A stretch of 12,685 bases of DNA, taken from the NCBI GenBank assembly GCA_009885185.1, contig VFLF01000200.1:1-12685 (forward strand). Reading direction: 5' to 3'. Positions 1 to 6,605 of the stretch are shown here, piece by piece (position 1 is the first letter of the stretch; every line of letters starts with the position of its first letter). The DNA is from Nitrosomonadales bacterium. GTDB taxonomy: Bacteria > Pseudomonadota > Gammaproteobacteria > Burkholderiales > SG8-41. The position numbers and the translations under genes are program-made. The notes below the pieces were generated by a model. It was not told where the DNA came from. It ran no database searches and saw only the letters and a program-made list of their open reading frames with translations.

Positions 1-372
1 CGCGCGGTGTTGCGGCCCGCCGATGCCGCCCACTGCGGCTTCGAGCGGAATACTGAAGATAAGATGCCCCAAGCCCAGCAAAAAGGCCGCCGCATAGACG
101 GCCCCCATGGTGGGCCATAACGGCATCAGCAGCAACGCCGCCGCCATCAGCACCGAACTCCAGATCATCGGCAGGCGTGGCGGCACGCGGTCCGCATACT
201 TGCCGATCACGATCGACAAAAACATCGGGCACAGATGGTAGAGCGCGACGATCACACCGACGGTGAACTGGTTCGCGCCCAGATTCAGCGCAAACAGCGA
301 CACCGCCACGCGGCTGCCGCCAAAGCCGATCTGGCTCAGGGTGGAAATCAGGACGACGAGGTAAATCGCCAT
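1..372 (-). CDS. MFS transporter, N-terminal part (cut by window edge)
   Basis: The reverse strand is open from an ATG at 372 to the first base, giving 124 residues that continue outside the window. The protein is strongly hydrophobic. Helices can be placed at about residues 3-20, 36-56, 68-87 and 90-110. Between the second and third lies GKYADRVPPR (57-66), which fits the major facilitator loop 2-3 signature G-x-x-x-D-R-x-x-x-R. This predicts a proton-coupled inner-membrane carrier of normally 380-430 residues. No in-frame start lies just upstream and the Shine-Dalgarno match is poor: an AGGA lies about 20 bases before the ATG. The gene is last in a minus-strand run behind a VOC protein and an amidohydrolase, so import or efflux of the substrate of those enzymes is plausible. 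The substrate cannot be told. Confidence 0.82.
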   Translation of the reverse strand, partial: MAIYLVVLISTLSQIGFGGSRVAVSLFALNLGANQFTVGVIVALYHLCPMFLSIVIGKYADRVPPRLPMIWSSVLMAAALLLMPLWPTMGAVYAAAFLLGLGHLIFSIPLEAAVGGIGGPQHRA

Positions 373-409
373 GGCGTCACAGCAGAAACAATAATTCCTT
401 TAAAAACAA

Positions 410-1363
410 TTACTGATCCTCAACCAGCTCTATCGCCTCACGGCTCGGCCCCTCGATCATAACCGCGCGCGTGTCGCCCAGCGCGTAAACCCCCTCAAGG
501 AAGGTGACGCCTTCGCCCTTGAGCTTGGCGATCCACGCATCAAGATCGGCCACGCCGAATGCGATGTGATCGTAGAGTTGACCGCTCGGACTGGCGAGCG
601 GCGTATCCCCCGGATGTTCACACTGAGGCGCATACCACGTCAGCGCCACATCGCCGAAGATCACCGCGGCGCGCGGCGAGCGGAACATGCCTTCGCGATT
701 CAACGCGGGCCAGGTGCGATCCGCGCCGCGCGGCACTTTGCAATTGGCTTCACTCATCGGCACGGGACTCTCGCGGCCCGGCATCGCCGGCGCGTTCAAG
801 TGCTTTTGATACCAGAGCTGCGCGCAGTAGGGATCGGTCTGGTACATATGCACATGGTTAAACCGCTCGTGCGGAAAATCGCCCATGTATTCGATCAACG
901 CGTTGTCCGGCCCCTGCATGTAGGCAAAGCCGGGGCCGCCTTTGGGTTTCACGCCGGTGGCCTTGGCTTCGGCAATCTGCGCGCGGGTCAACCCCAGCAT
1001 GCCGCCCACGCCCGGCCAGGTGTCGCTGTTAATCAGCACGTAATCGTCGCCGGCTTCGGTCGTATAAAGCGGCAGCAGCTTGACCTCGGGACGCGTCTTG
1101 AACATCTCCAGATGCTTGCGCACGTCCGTGACATACCAGCCGAAATGCCAGATCGCGCTCTGCGGCGTGGTGACGGGCGGCGTATCAACCTTGTTGAACA
1201 GCAGCATCGAATTGTTAGGCGCTGTTCTGACCTTGAGCGCGGGTTGACCGCCCCAGCTTATTCGCGATGATGACGCGGCAAATTGCCGCACGTAAAAATC
1301 AATCGCGGCATCGGGGTTCACCGAATTCAGATGCAGGTGATGAAAGGTGGGGGTGAGCAGCAT
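410..1363 (-). CDS. VOC-family protein with two glyoxalase/extradiol-dioxygenase-like domains
   Basis: This 317-residue protein has four beta-alpha-beta-beta-beta modules, that is, two vicinal oxygen chelate (VOC) domains at about 5-162 and 166-316. Module starts are recognisable at HHLHLNS (8-14), WHFGWYVTD (72-80), FNHVHMYQTD (168-177) and YDHIAFGVAD (264-273). Aligning them puts the usual metal ligands at H9, H73 and E158 in domain one and at H170, H266 and E312 in domain two, so neither domain looks degenerate. VOC members include glyoxalase I, extradiol catechol dioxygenases and epimerases. The pairing with an amidohydrolase makes a ring-cleavage or isomerase role possible but unproven. 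There is no signal peptide, so it should act in the cytoplasm. An AGGAAA stands 5 bases before the ATG (1369-1374). The gene lies between the amidohydrolase and the MFS gene on the same strand, after a 139-base gap that holds a palindromic repeat. Confidence 0.85.
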   Translation of the reverse strand: MLLTPTFHHLHLNSVNPDAAIDFYVRQFAASSSRISWGGQPALKVRTAPNNSMLLFNKVDTPPVTTPQSAIWHFGWYVTDVRKHLEMFKTRPEVKLLPLYTTEAGDDYVLINSDTWPGVGGMLGLTRAQIAEAKATGVKPKGGPGFAYMQGPDNALIEYMGDFPHERFNHVHMYQTDPYCAQLWYQKHLNAPAMPGRESPVPMSEANCKVPRGADRTWPALNREGMFRSPRAAVIFGDVALTWYAPQCEHPGDTPLASPSGQLYDHIAFGVADLDAWIAKLKGEGVTFLEGVYALGDTRAVMIEGPSREAIELVEDQ

Positions 1364-1390
1364 GTGGGTTTCCTATTAAAAATTCAGCAG

Positions 1391-1481
1391 TTGTAGGTTG
1401 GCGCTGACGAAGGAAGCCCAACACAAACGCACGTAGCAACATGGCGGTGTTGGGCTTCGCAAGCTAAGCGCCAACCTACAA
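1391..1481. repeat. Palindromic intergenic element with nested inverted repeats
   Basis: The outer arms TTGTAGGTTGGCGCT (1391-1405) and AGCGCCAACCTACAA (1467-1481) are perfect 15-bp complements. The inner arms GAAGCCCAACAC (1413-1424) and GTGTTGGGCTTC (1447-1458) are perfect 12-bp complements around a 22-base loop. From memory, motifs of the type GTTGGGCTTCGC...CCAACCTAC recur between genes in many proteobacterial genomes, so this is probably one copy of a dispersed element. In RNA it would form a long interrupted hairpin between the amidohydrolase stop and the VOC start. There it could cause attenuation or protect mRNA ends. It is not a standard terminator because no T-tract follows on either strand. 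Confidence 0.8.
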
Positions 1482-1502
1482 ACAATACAGATTACTGCTC
1501 GG

Positions 1503-2558
1503 TCAAACGGCCAACCGGTACACCCGCGCCGCCGTATCGCGATACAGCTTTGCCTTATCCGCCGCCGAGTGATTTTTCGTGATGCGCTTTAACGCATTCC
1601 ACAACACGCCGTAACCCGTCGATTCCTTGTCCACCGGAAAATTGCTTTCCATCATGCATCGATCCGGGCCGAACAACTCAATGCAGGTTTCGACATACGG
1701 GCGCCACGCGGCGGCGAGTTCTTCTGACGTCGGCGGCATGTCGCGCAGATGAAAATCCCAGCCGCAATACGCCATGCCCAGGCCGCCGACCTTAACGCTC
1801 AGATGCGGAAACTGAACCAGCGCGCGCATCTTGTCGCGCCACACCTTGAATACCGCGTCGCGGTCTTCGTGCGGCGCGATGCCGAGCAGCCCGCCGCAGT
1901 GATTGAGAATCACGTTGGTGTCGGGAAATGCCTTCAACAAATCCGCCGTGTCGTCGAGTTGCGGATGAAATTGCCACGATTCAAAGCTCAAACCCAGCGG
2001 CTTTAACTGCGCGATGCCCTTGCGAAATGTCGGGTCCATCACCTGATGACGCGGCGGGTGCTTGCGGCCGAACTTGGCGGCGTTGCCGGTATCCCATGTC
2101 ACGCCATGGCGGATGCCGCGAAAGCGCCCGTTGCCCGCCGCGATCTGCGCTTCCAGCACGGGGCGCGCAGCCTCGCCCAGCATCATGTCGGCGTGGCCGA
2201 TGATGCCGGCGCACAGCTTCGCCTTGCCATAGCGACCGCTCGCGCTCATTGCCGCGATGCCGTTGACGAACTCGACCTCGCCCACGGGCTTCATCGCCGC
2301 CGGACCGTCCGCGCGGAACATCGAGCCGCATTCGATAAACACCGTGGCAATGATGTTGTGACCCGAATTCACGTCCTGCGCGAGTTCATGAATCAGGTAG
2401 CGGCCCGTGTCCTTGTCCCACGCGTGGTGATGCGGATCAATAATCGGCAAGTCCGGCTCCAGCGCCGCCTCCTGCTGTTTGTTAGACCACGCGGTACGCT
2501 CGGTATCGGTGCGAAAGGTGCTGCCGCGAAACTCCTTGGATACGTCAAATTGTGCCAC
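1503..2558 (-). CDS. Amidohydrolase family protein (COG3618, Amidohydro_2 type)
   Basis: This 351-residue cytoplasmic TIM-barrel hydrolase belongs to the group that holds 2-pyrone-4,6-dicarboxylate lactonase (LigI) and L-fuconolactonase. It is expected to hydrolyse a lactone or similar ring. The N-terminal metal-site motif is DPHHHAWD (41-48). Further family landmarks are WQFHPQ (195-200, H198), LNHCGG (218-223, H220) and GPDRCMMESNFPVD (297-310). The last corresponds to the usual SDWP motif, but the base Asp position appears as N306, with D310 nearby. The start is a GTG at 2556-2558 preceded by AGGAG at a good distance. The gene follows a Bug gene by 46 bases and precedes the VOC gene, so it is probably part of one operon. 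An upstream in-frame start is not needed, because the first 40 residues already form the usual lead-in to the barrel. Confidence 0.86.
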   Translation of the reverse strand: MAQFDVSKEFRGSTFRTDTERTAWSNKQQEAALEPDLPIIDPHHHAWDKDTGRYLIHELAQDVNSGHNIIATVFIECGSMFRADGPAAMKPVGEVEFVNGIAAMSASGRYGKAKLCAGIIGHADMMLGEAARPVLEAQIAAGNGRFRGIRHGVTWDTGNAAKFGRKHPPRHQVMDPTFRKGIAQLKPLGLSFESWQFHPQLDDTADLLKAFPDTNVILNHCGGLLGIAPHEDRDAVFKVWRDKMRALVQFPHLSVKVGGLGMAYCGWDFHLRDMPPTSEELAAAWRPYVETCIELFGPDRCMMESNFPVDKESTGYGVLWNALKRITKNHSAADKAKLYRDTAARVYRLAV

Positions 2559-2604
2559 TGGTTATCTCCTGAGATGTACTACGGGTTGACTCTACGCTTG
2601 TTGA

Positions 2605-3585
2605 TTACTCCGCCTTGATCCCCGCGATCTGCAACAGCTTTGCCGTCAGCTCGATCTCGCGTGCAATCCGCGCAGCGAATTGTTCGGGCGTGCCCGACTG
2701 CGGCTCCATGCCCTGCCTGACAAAAGCCACTTTCACATCGGGCATCTGCACGATTTTCGCCAGCGCGCCGTTCAGGCGCGCGACGATGGTTTTGGGCACG
2801 GCTGCCGGCACGCTGATGCCGTACCACGCGGCGTAGTCGTAACCGTTTAATCCCGATTCATCGAGCGTCGGCACCTGCGCCAGCGTGGATACCCGCTTCA
2901 GGCTGGTGACAGCCAGCGCGCGCACCCGGCCGGATTCGATCAGCGGCAGCACGCTCGCCATGCTCGGCAGGCTCAGTTGCGTTTGGCCGGACGCCACCGC
3001 GACGACCGCCTCGCCGGAGCCTTTATACGGCACATGCAGAATATTCACCTTGGTGCGCAGGTTGAACAATTCACCCGCCAGATGATTGGCACTACCCACG
3101 CCCGGCGAGCCGGTGCTTAATTTGCCCGGCTGCTCGCGCGCAAGGGCGATCAGTTCCTTCACGCTTTTCACCGGCAGCGACGGATGCACCACCAGCGCAA
3201 ACGGCCCCATTGCCAGTTGCGATACCGCGGCAAGATCGCGCTTCAGGTCATACGGCAGATTCTTGCGCAGCGCGGACTGAATCGCGGTCGAAGTCGGAAT
3301 CAGCAGCAGCGTGTGTCCATCGGGCGCCGCCGTGACCACGCGCTCGGTGGCAATCGCCGTGGTGGCGCCGGGACGGTTTTCCACCACCACCGGCTGGCCC
3401 AGTTGCTCGGTGAGTTTTTGTCCAATCAGGCGCGCGGTGAAATCCACCGCGCCGCCAGGGGTGTATCCCACCAGTATGCGTAGCGGACGCGCGGGGTATG
3501 ACGCCGGGGGCTGCGCCGCGCTCACGCTGCTCACGGCACACCACAGCGCGAGGCAGAGTATTTGTAAGTGGTTGTTTTTAAACAC
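2605..3585 (-). CDS. Bug/TctC-family periplasmic solute-binding protein (copy 2)
   Basis: This 326-residue protein is full length for the family. Residues 1-23 form a signal peptide ending VSA, giving export to the periplasm. The ligand-loop motif YTPGGAVDFTAR (41-52) carries the conserved Asp at D48. It is followed by VVVENRPGA (66-74), APDGHTLL (87-94), HPSLPVKSVKELI (134-146) and HVPYKGSG (184-191), all hallmarks of the Bug family. Members bind small carboxylates, amides or aromatic acids and deliver them to a TctA/TctB permease. The GTG start (3583-3585) directly follows the TAA of the upstream Bug gene with no base between. No strong Shine-Dalgarno is visible, so translation is probably coupled. 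The ligand is unknown. It is a typical Bug protein, clearly different from its partner copy 1. Confidence 0.93.
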   Translation of the reverse strand: MFKNNHLQILCLALWCAVSSVSAAQPPASYPARPLRILVGYTPGGAVDFTARLIGQKLTEQLGQPVVVENRPGATTAIATERVVTAAPDGHTLLLIPTSTAIQSALRKNLPYDLKRDLAAVSQLAMGPFALVVHPSLPVKSVKELIALAREQPGKLSTGSPGVGSANHLAGELFNLRTKVNILHVPYKGSGEAVVAVASGQTQLSLPSMASVLPLIESGRVRALAVTSLKRVSTLAQVPTLDESGLNGYDYAAWYGISVPAAVPKTIVARLNGALAKIVQMPDVKVAFVRQGMEPQSGTPEQFAARIAREIELTAKLLQIAGIKAE

Positions 3586-4548
3586 TTATTTAATCAACCC
3601 CAACTCACCCAAAAACACCTTGAGCGTGGCACTGTCGCGCTCCATGTATTGCCGCATGTCGCGCGCGTTCATGAACTCCGCGCTCCAGAAATTTTTCGCG
3701 ATATCCTGTTTCCACTCATCAGCTTCGGTCATGCGCCTTAACGTGCGCTCCCAGTACGCCACCTGCGCCTCGCTCATGCCCTTGGGCCCCACCACGCCGC
3801 GCCACTGCGACACCACCGCGTCGTAACCCAGCTCGCGCCACGTCGGCACCTCCGCCAGCGCGCCGCCGAGACGTTGCGGCGATGACGCCGCGATCAAGCG
3901 CACCTGTCCGCCCGCCGCCAACTGCACCGCCAGCGCGGCCGTCACCGGCACCACATCCACATGGCCGCCCATCATCGCTGCCAGCGATGCCGATCCCGCG
4001 TTGAAAATCACGTTCTTTAGCGCCTTGATATCAACGCCTTCCGCGCGCAGCGGCGCGGCGATCGATTGATGGATCGGATTACCCAGACTGGTGGCAATGC
4101 CGAAACTCACGCCTGCGGGATTTTTTTTCACCCGCGCCACCAGATCCCTGCCATTCTGTATCGGCGAATCCGGCTTGACGGTGATGATCATGTATTCGCC
4201 GAACAGATGCGCGATGGGCGTGAACTCGGTGTAACTCGGCCCGCGCCCGGCGATATGGTTGGTCAACAGCGCCTTCGACGCGATCATCAGCGTGTGCCCG
4301 TCGCCGGGCCGCGTGTTGAGATAGGCATACGCCACCGCGCCGCCGCCGCCGAGCTTGTTGCCCACCGTCACCGGCACATCGATGTGTTTTTTGTCCTGCA
4401 AAATGCCCTGCATCACGCGCGCGGTGCGGTCGGGGCCGTTGCCGGGTGGCGTGTTGACGACAATCTCGATAGATTTTTCCGGCTTCCAGTCAGCGGCAAA
4501 GGCTGATGCGCTGCATAACAGAAAACACAATGCGGAGAACCGCTTCAT
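3586..4548 (-). CDS. Divergent TctC-type solute-binding protein (copy 1)
   Basis: From the ATG at 4548 the product has 320 residues, beginning with a signal peptide (1-18, MKRFSALCFLLCSASAFA). In-frame TTG (4578) and ATG (4572) codons lie upstream, but they would add a charged stretch before the signal, so 4548 is preferred. Family features are TPPGNGPDRTAR (33-44, Asp at D40), a following NKLGGGGAVAYAYLN segment and PGDGHTL. The HVPYKG block found in the other five copies is missing and the C-terminal half is diverged. This places it in a separate TTT receptor subgroup, the one with the NK-GGGG-AVAY pattern. Its stop is TAA at 3586-3588, abutting the GTG of copy 2. It is the first recognisable gene of the minus-strand cluster, so its promoter should lie in 4549-4812. 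The ligand is unknown, and identity as a TTT receptor is fairly sure. Confidence 0.88.
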   Translation of the reverse strand: MKRFSALCFLLCSASAFAADWKPEKSIEIVVNTPPGNGPDRTARVMQGILQDKKHIDVPVTVGNKLGGGGAVAYAYLNTRPGDGHTLMIASKALLTNHIAGRGPSYTEFTPIAHLFGEYMIITVKPDSPIQNGRDLVARVKKNPAGVSFGIATSLGNPIHQSIAAPLRAEGVDIKALKNVIFNAGSASLAAMMGGHVDVVPVTAALAVQLAAGGQVRLIAASSPQRLGGALAEVPTWRELGYDAVVSQWRGVVGPKGMSEAQVAYWERTLRRMTEADEWKQDIAKNFWSAEFMNARDMRQYMERDSATLKVFLGELGLIK

Positions 4549-4626
4549 CAAATTTCGGACTTCGGATTTCATCCGCAAACGATAACCGAGCGACAGCCGA
4601 AGTGCCAGCCCTCCGTTAACTTTGGC

Positions 4627-4722
4627 TTACTTTTTCCCATGCGGCAGTGGCGATTCCAGTATCTGGCCCATGAAGCCGCTCGCCAATGCTGCAATCCTGA
4701 TCTTGGGAGTAGAATCATCCAT
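4627..4722 (-). other. Short ORF of doubtful status (31 codons) ahead of the minus cluster
   Basis: An ATG at 4720-4722, preceded by AAGG about nine bases upstream, opens 31 codons ending in TAA at 4627. The product reads MDDSTPKIRIAALASGFMGQ and then a short tail ending in KK. The segment KIRIAALASGFMGQ faintly resembles the first Rossmann strand of a dehydrogenase (KIRIAVIGxGFMGQ), so it could be a decayed 5' end of such a gene. It could equally be a leader peptide, or chance. It is not similar to its neighbours and no continuation was found downstream. Confidence 0.2.
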
Positions 4723-4764
4723 GACCGTGCCTTGTTGTCCGCATGATTTCCAACCCCGCCCGGC

Positions 4765-4794
4765 CTGACACTCGACCATCCGCTTCGTTACACT
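4765..4794 (+). promoter_or_regulatory. Candidate sigma-70 promoter for the aldolase/Bug operon
   Basis: CTGACA (4765-4770, five of six matches to TTGACA) is followed after 18 bases by TACACT (4789-4794, four of six to TATAAT). Transcription would begin near 4801, right at the AAGGAG that serves the ATG at 4813, so the leader would be very short. That makes the call uncertain. The region is the divergent gap between two operons and the natural place for a promoter and operator, but no regulator gene is in the window. Confidence 0.3.
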
Positions 4795-4812
4795 AACCAG
4801 AAGGAGCCCCGC

Positions 4813-5601
4813 ATGAACGCACCGCTCAAGTCCGCCCCCAAAATCGAATGCTCGCCCGAAGAATGGGAAGCCCGCGTTGATCTCGCCTGCGCTTATCGCG
4901 CGGTGTCGCAGATGGGCTGGCACCACAGCATTATTTACAACCACATTTCCACGCGCGTGCCGGGCACGCAATCGCATTTCCTGATTAACCCGTTCGGCCT
5001 GATGTATCACGAGATCACCGCGTCGAACCTGTTGAAAGTCGATATCGACGGCAACAAGCTCAACCCCTCGGAGTATCCGGTGCTGATGGCGGGCTTTGTG
5101 GTGCATCGCTCGATCCACATGGCGCGCGACGATGCGCATGCGGTGATCCACACGCACTCCAAAGCAGGTGTTGCCGTGGCCTGCCAGAAGCAAGGCCTGC
5201 TGCCGATCAATCTGAGCTCGATGAACCTGCATGACAAAATCGCCTACTACGACGTGCAGGGTGTGACCAACGACGCCGAAGAAAGCGACCAGATCGCCAA
5301 GGCGCTGGGCAACAAGAACGTGGCGATCCTGCGCAATCACGGCCTCTTAACCTGCGGCCCGACCATGGGGCATGCGTTTCACCTGATGCGGCGTCTCGAA
5401 ATGTCCTGCGAAACGCAGGTCATGGCGCAGGCCGGCGGCGCGGAACTGATTTTCCCGCCGATGGACGTGGTGAAAAAAACCACCCAGCAAGTCACGCAGA
5501 TTGTGCAAAAAAACAGCCTCGATGCCTCCGACGGCCCGGCGATTTTGTGGGCCGCCGTGCGCCGCTGGATGGCGCAGATCGACCCGAGCTACATGGACTG
5601 A
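4813..5601 (+). CDS. Class II aldolase/adducin family protein
   Basis: This 262-residue cytoplasmic protein is of typical length for the family. Members are Zn-dependent aldolases, epimerases or decarboxylases such as L-fuculose-phosphate aldolase. Conserved features are IYNHISTR (41-48), LINPFGLMYHEI (58-69), NPSEYPVLMAGFVVHRSI (84-101) with E87 at the usual catalytic acid position, HTHS (113-116) with two zinc-ligand histidines, and RNHG (174-177) with the third at H176. A complete His3 site argues for an active enzyme rather than an adducin-like relic. The start is clear, with AAGGAG at 4801-4806 six bases before the ATG. The stop TGA overlaps the ATG of the next gene by one base (TGATG), tying the enzyme to a Bug receptor. 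Some 3,4-dihydroxyphthalate decarboxylases belong to this family, so carboxylic-acid processing is one option. The substrate is unknown. Confidence 0.9.
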   Translation: MNAPLKSAPKIECSPEEWEARVDLACAYRAVSQMGWHHSIIYNHISTRVPGTQSHFLINPFGLMYHEITASNLLKVDIDGNKLNPSEYPVLMAGFVVHRSIHMARDDAHAVIHTHSKAGVAVACQKQGLLPINLSSMNLHDKIAYYDVQGVTNDAEESDQIAKALGNKNVAILRNHGLLTCGPTMGHAFHLMRRLEMSCETQVMAQAGGAELIFPPMDVVKKTTQQVTQIVQKNSLDASDGPAILWAAVRRWMAQIDPSYMD

Positions 5602-6605
5602 TGCGCAATCGTATCGTTGCAGGTTTCATTGCACGACTGATGGCGGCTGCCGTATTACCGGCAGCCGCTTTTTCGTGGGCGCAGAGCAAACCACCAGGCC
5701 TGCCGGGCGGCTATCCCAACAAACCCATCCGTGTCATCGTGCCCGCCTCACCCGGCGGCGGCACCGACATTGTGTCGCGCATCGTCGGCCAGCGCCTCGG
5801 CGAGCGCTGGGGCACGGCGGTGGTGATTGAGAATCGCGGCTCGGCGGTGGGCGGCGTGGTCGGCATGGACATCGCGGCCAAGGCCACGCCCGACGGCTAT
5901 ACGCTGCTGGCGGTGTCGGCCAGCGCGGTGTTAAACGCCGCGCTGGTGAACAAAACCGCGGTCGATCAGCGCGTGGCGTTCGTGCCCATCGTGCAGTTGA
6001 CCACGCAGCCTTATCTGCTGGCGATCCCCTCGGCGGTGCCGGCGCAGTCGGTGGCGGAATTCATCGCGCTCGCCAAGGCCAAGCCCGGCGTGCTGAATTA
6101 CGGCTCGGCGGGCAACGGCACGATGTCGCATCTGGGCGGCGAGCTGTTTAACTCGCTGGCCAACGTGAGCATCGCTCACATCCCCTACAAAGGCACCGGC
6201 CCCGCGCTGACCGATCTGCTCGGCGGGCAGGTGCAAATGCTGTTCGCGGGCGGCATTTCCGTCACGCCGCAAATAAAATCCGGACGCCTGCGCGTGCTCG
6301 GACAAAGCGCGTTGGCGCGCACGCGCCTTCTGCCCAACATTCCCACCATCGCCGAGTCCGGCCTGCCCGGCTTCGAGTTAAACGGCTGGTACGGCTGGCT
6401 CGCGCCCACCGGTACGCCACCCGCCATCGTGCAGGCGCTGAATCGTGAAATCGTGCAGATACTCAGTGCGCCGGAGATGCTGGAAAAATTCGCCGGTGAC
6501 GGGTCCGAACCCGCGTCCGGCACGCCGGAGCAACTGCGCGCATTGTTTAACAGCGATATCGAGAAATGGACAAAATTGTTTGCGCGCATGAAGGTGAAGT
6601 TGTGA
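5601..6605 (+). CDS. Bug/TctC-family periplasmic solute-binding protein (copy 3)
   Basis: The product is 334 residues from the ATG at 5601, which overlaps the aldolase stop (TGATG). An in-frame ATG at 5547 would add 18 polar residues read from inside the aldolase gene and block the signal peptide, so it is rejected. Residues 1-27 are a signal peptide (basic MRNR, hydrophobic core, probable cut after SWA). The ligand loop is PASPGGGTDIVSR (48-60) with Asp D56. Then come VVIENRGS (74-81), TPDGYTLL (96-103), IALAKAKPGVLNYGS (155-169) and HIPYKGTG (193-200). It is a standard periplasmic receptor for an organic acid. There is no good Shine-Dalgarno, so expression probably depends on translation of the aldolase. 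The neighbouring copy 4 overlaps its stop by four bases, so three genes form one coupled unit. Confidence 0.93.
   Translation: MRNRIVAGFIARLMAAAVLPAAAFSWAQSKPPGLPGGYPNKPIRVIVPASPGGGTDIVSRIVGQRLGERWGTAVVIENRGSAVGGVVGMDIAAKATPDGYTLLAVSASAVLNAALVNKTAVDQRVAFVPIVQLTTQPYLLAIPSAVPAQSVAEFIALAKAKPGVLNYGSAGNGTMSHLGGELFNSLANVSIAHIPYKGTGPALTDLLGGQVQMLFAGGISVTPQIKSGRLRVLGQSALARTRLLPNIPTIAESGLPGFELNGWYGWLAPTGTPPAIVQALNREIVQILSAPEMLEKFAGDGSEPASGTPEQLRALFNSDIEKWTKLFARMKVKL
6591..6604 (+). promoter_or_regulatory. Ribosome binding site and GTG start deciding the copy 4 start
   Basis: AAGGTG (6591-6596) lies five bases before GTG (6602-6604), and that GTG shares GTGA with the TGA (6603-6605) of copy 3. This spacing, plus a signal peptide beginning exactly there, supports the GTG over the ATG at 6566. 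Confidence 0.6.

Noticed and set aside
566..1270. 234-codon plus-strand frame opposite the VOC gene
   Set aside because: It is a mirror of the VOC frame. The ligand motifs and ribosome binding site support the minus strand only.
4627..5340. 237-codon minus-strand frame opposite the aldolase gene
   Set aside because: It is rich in Arg, His and Val in the way antisense frames of GC-rich genes are, and it lies across the well-supported aldolase. Only its last 31 codons fall outside and are listed separately as doubtful.
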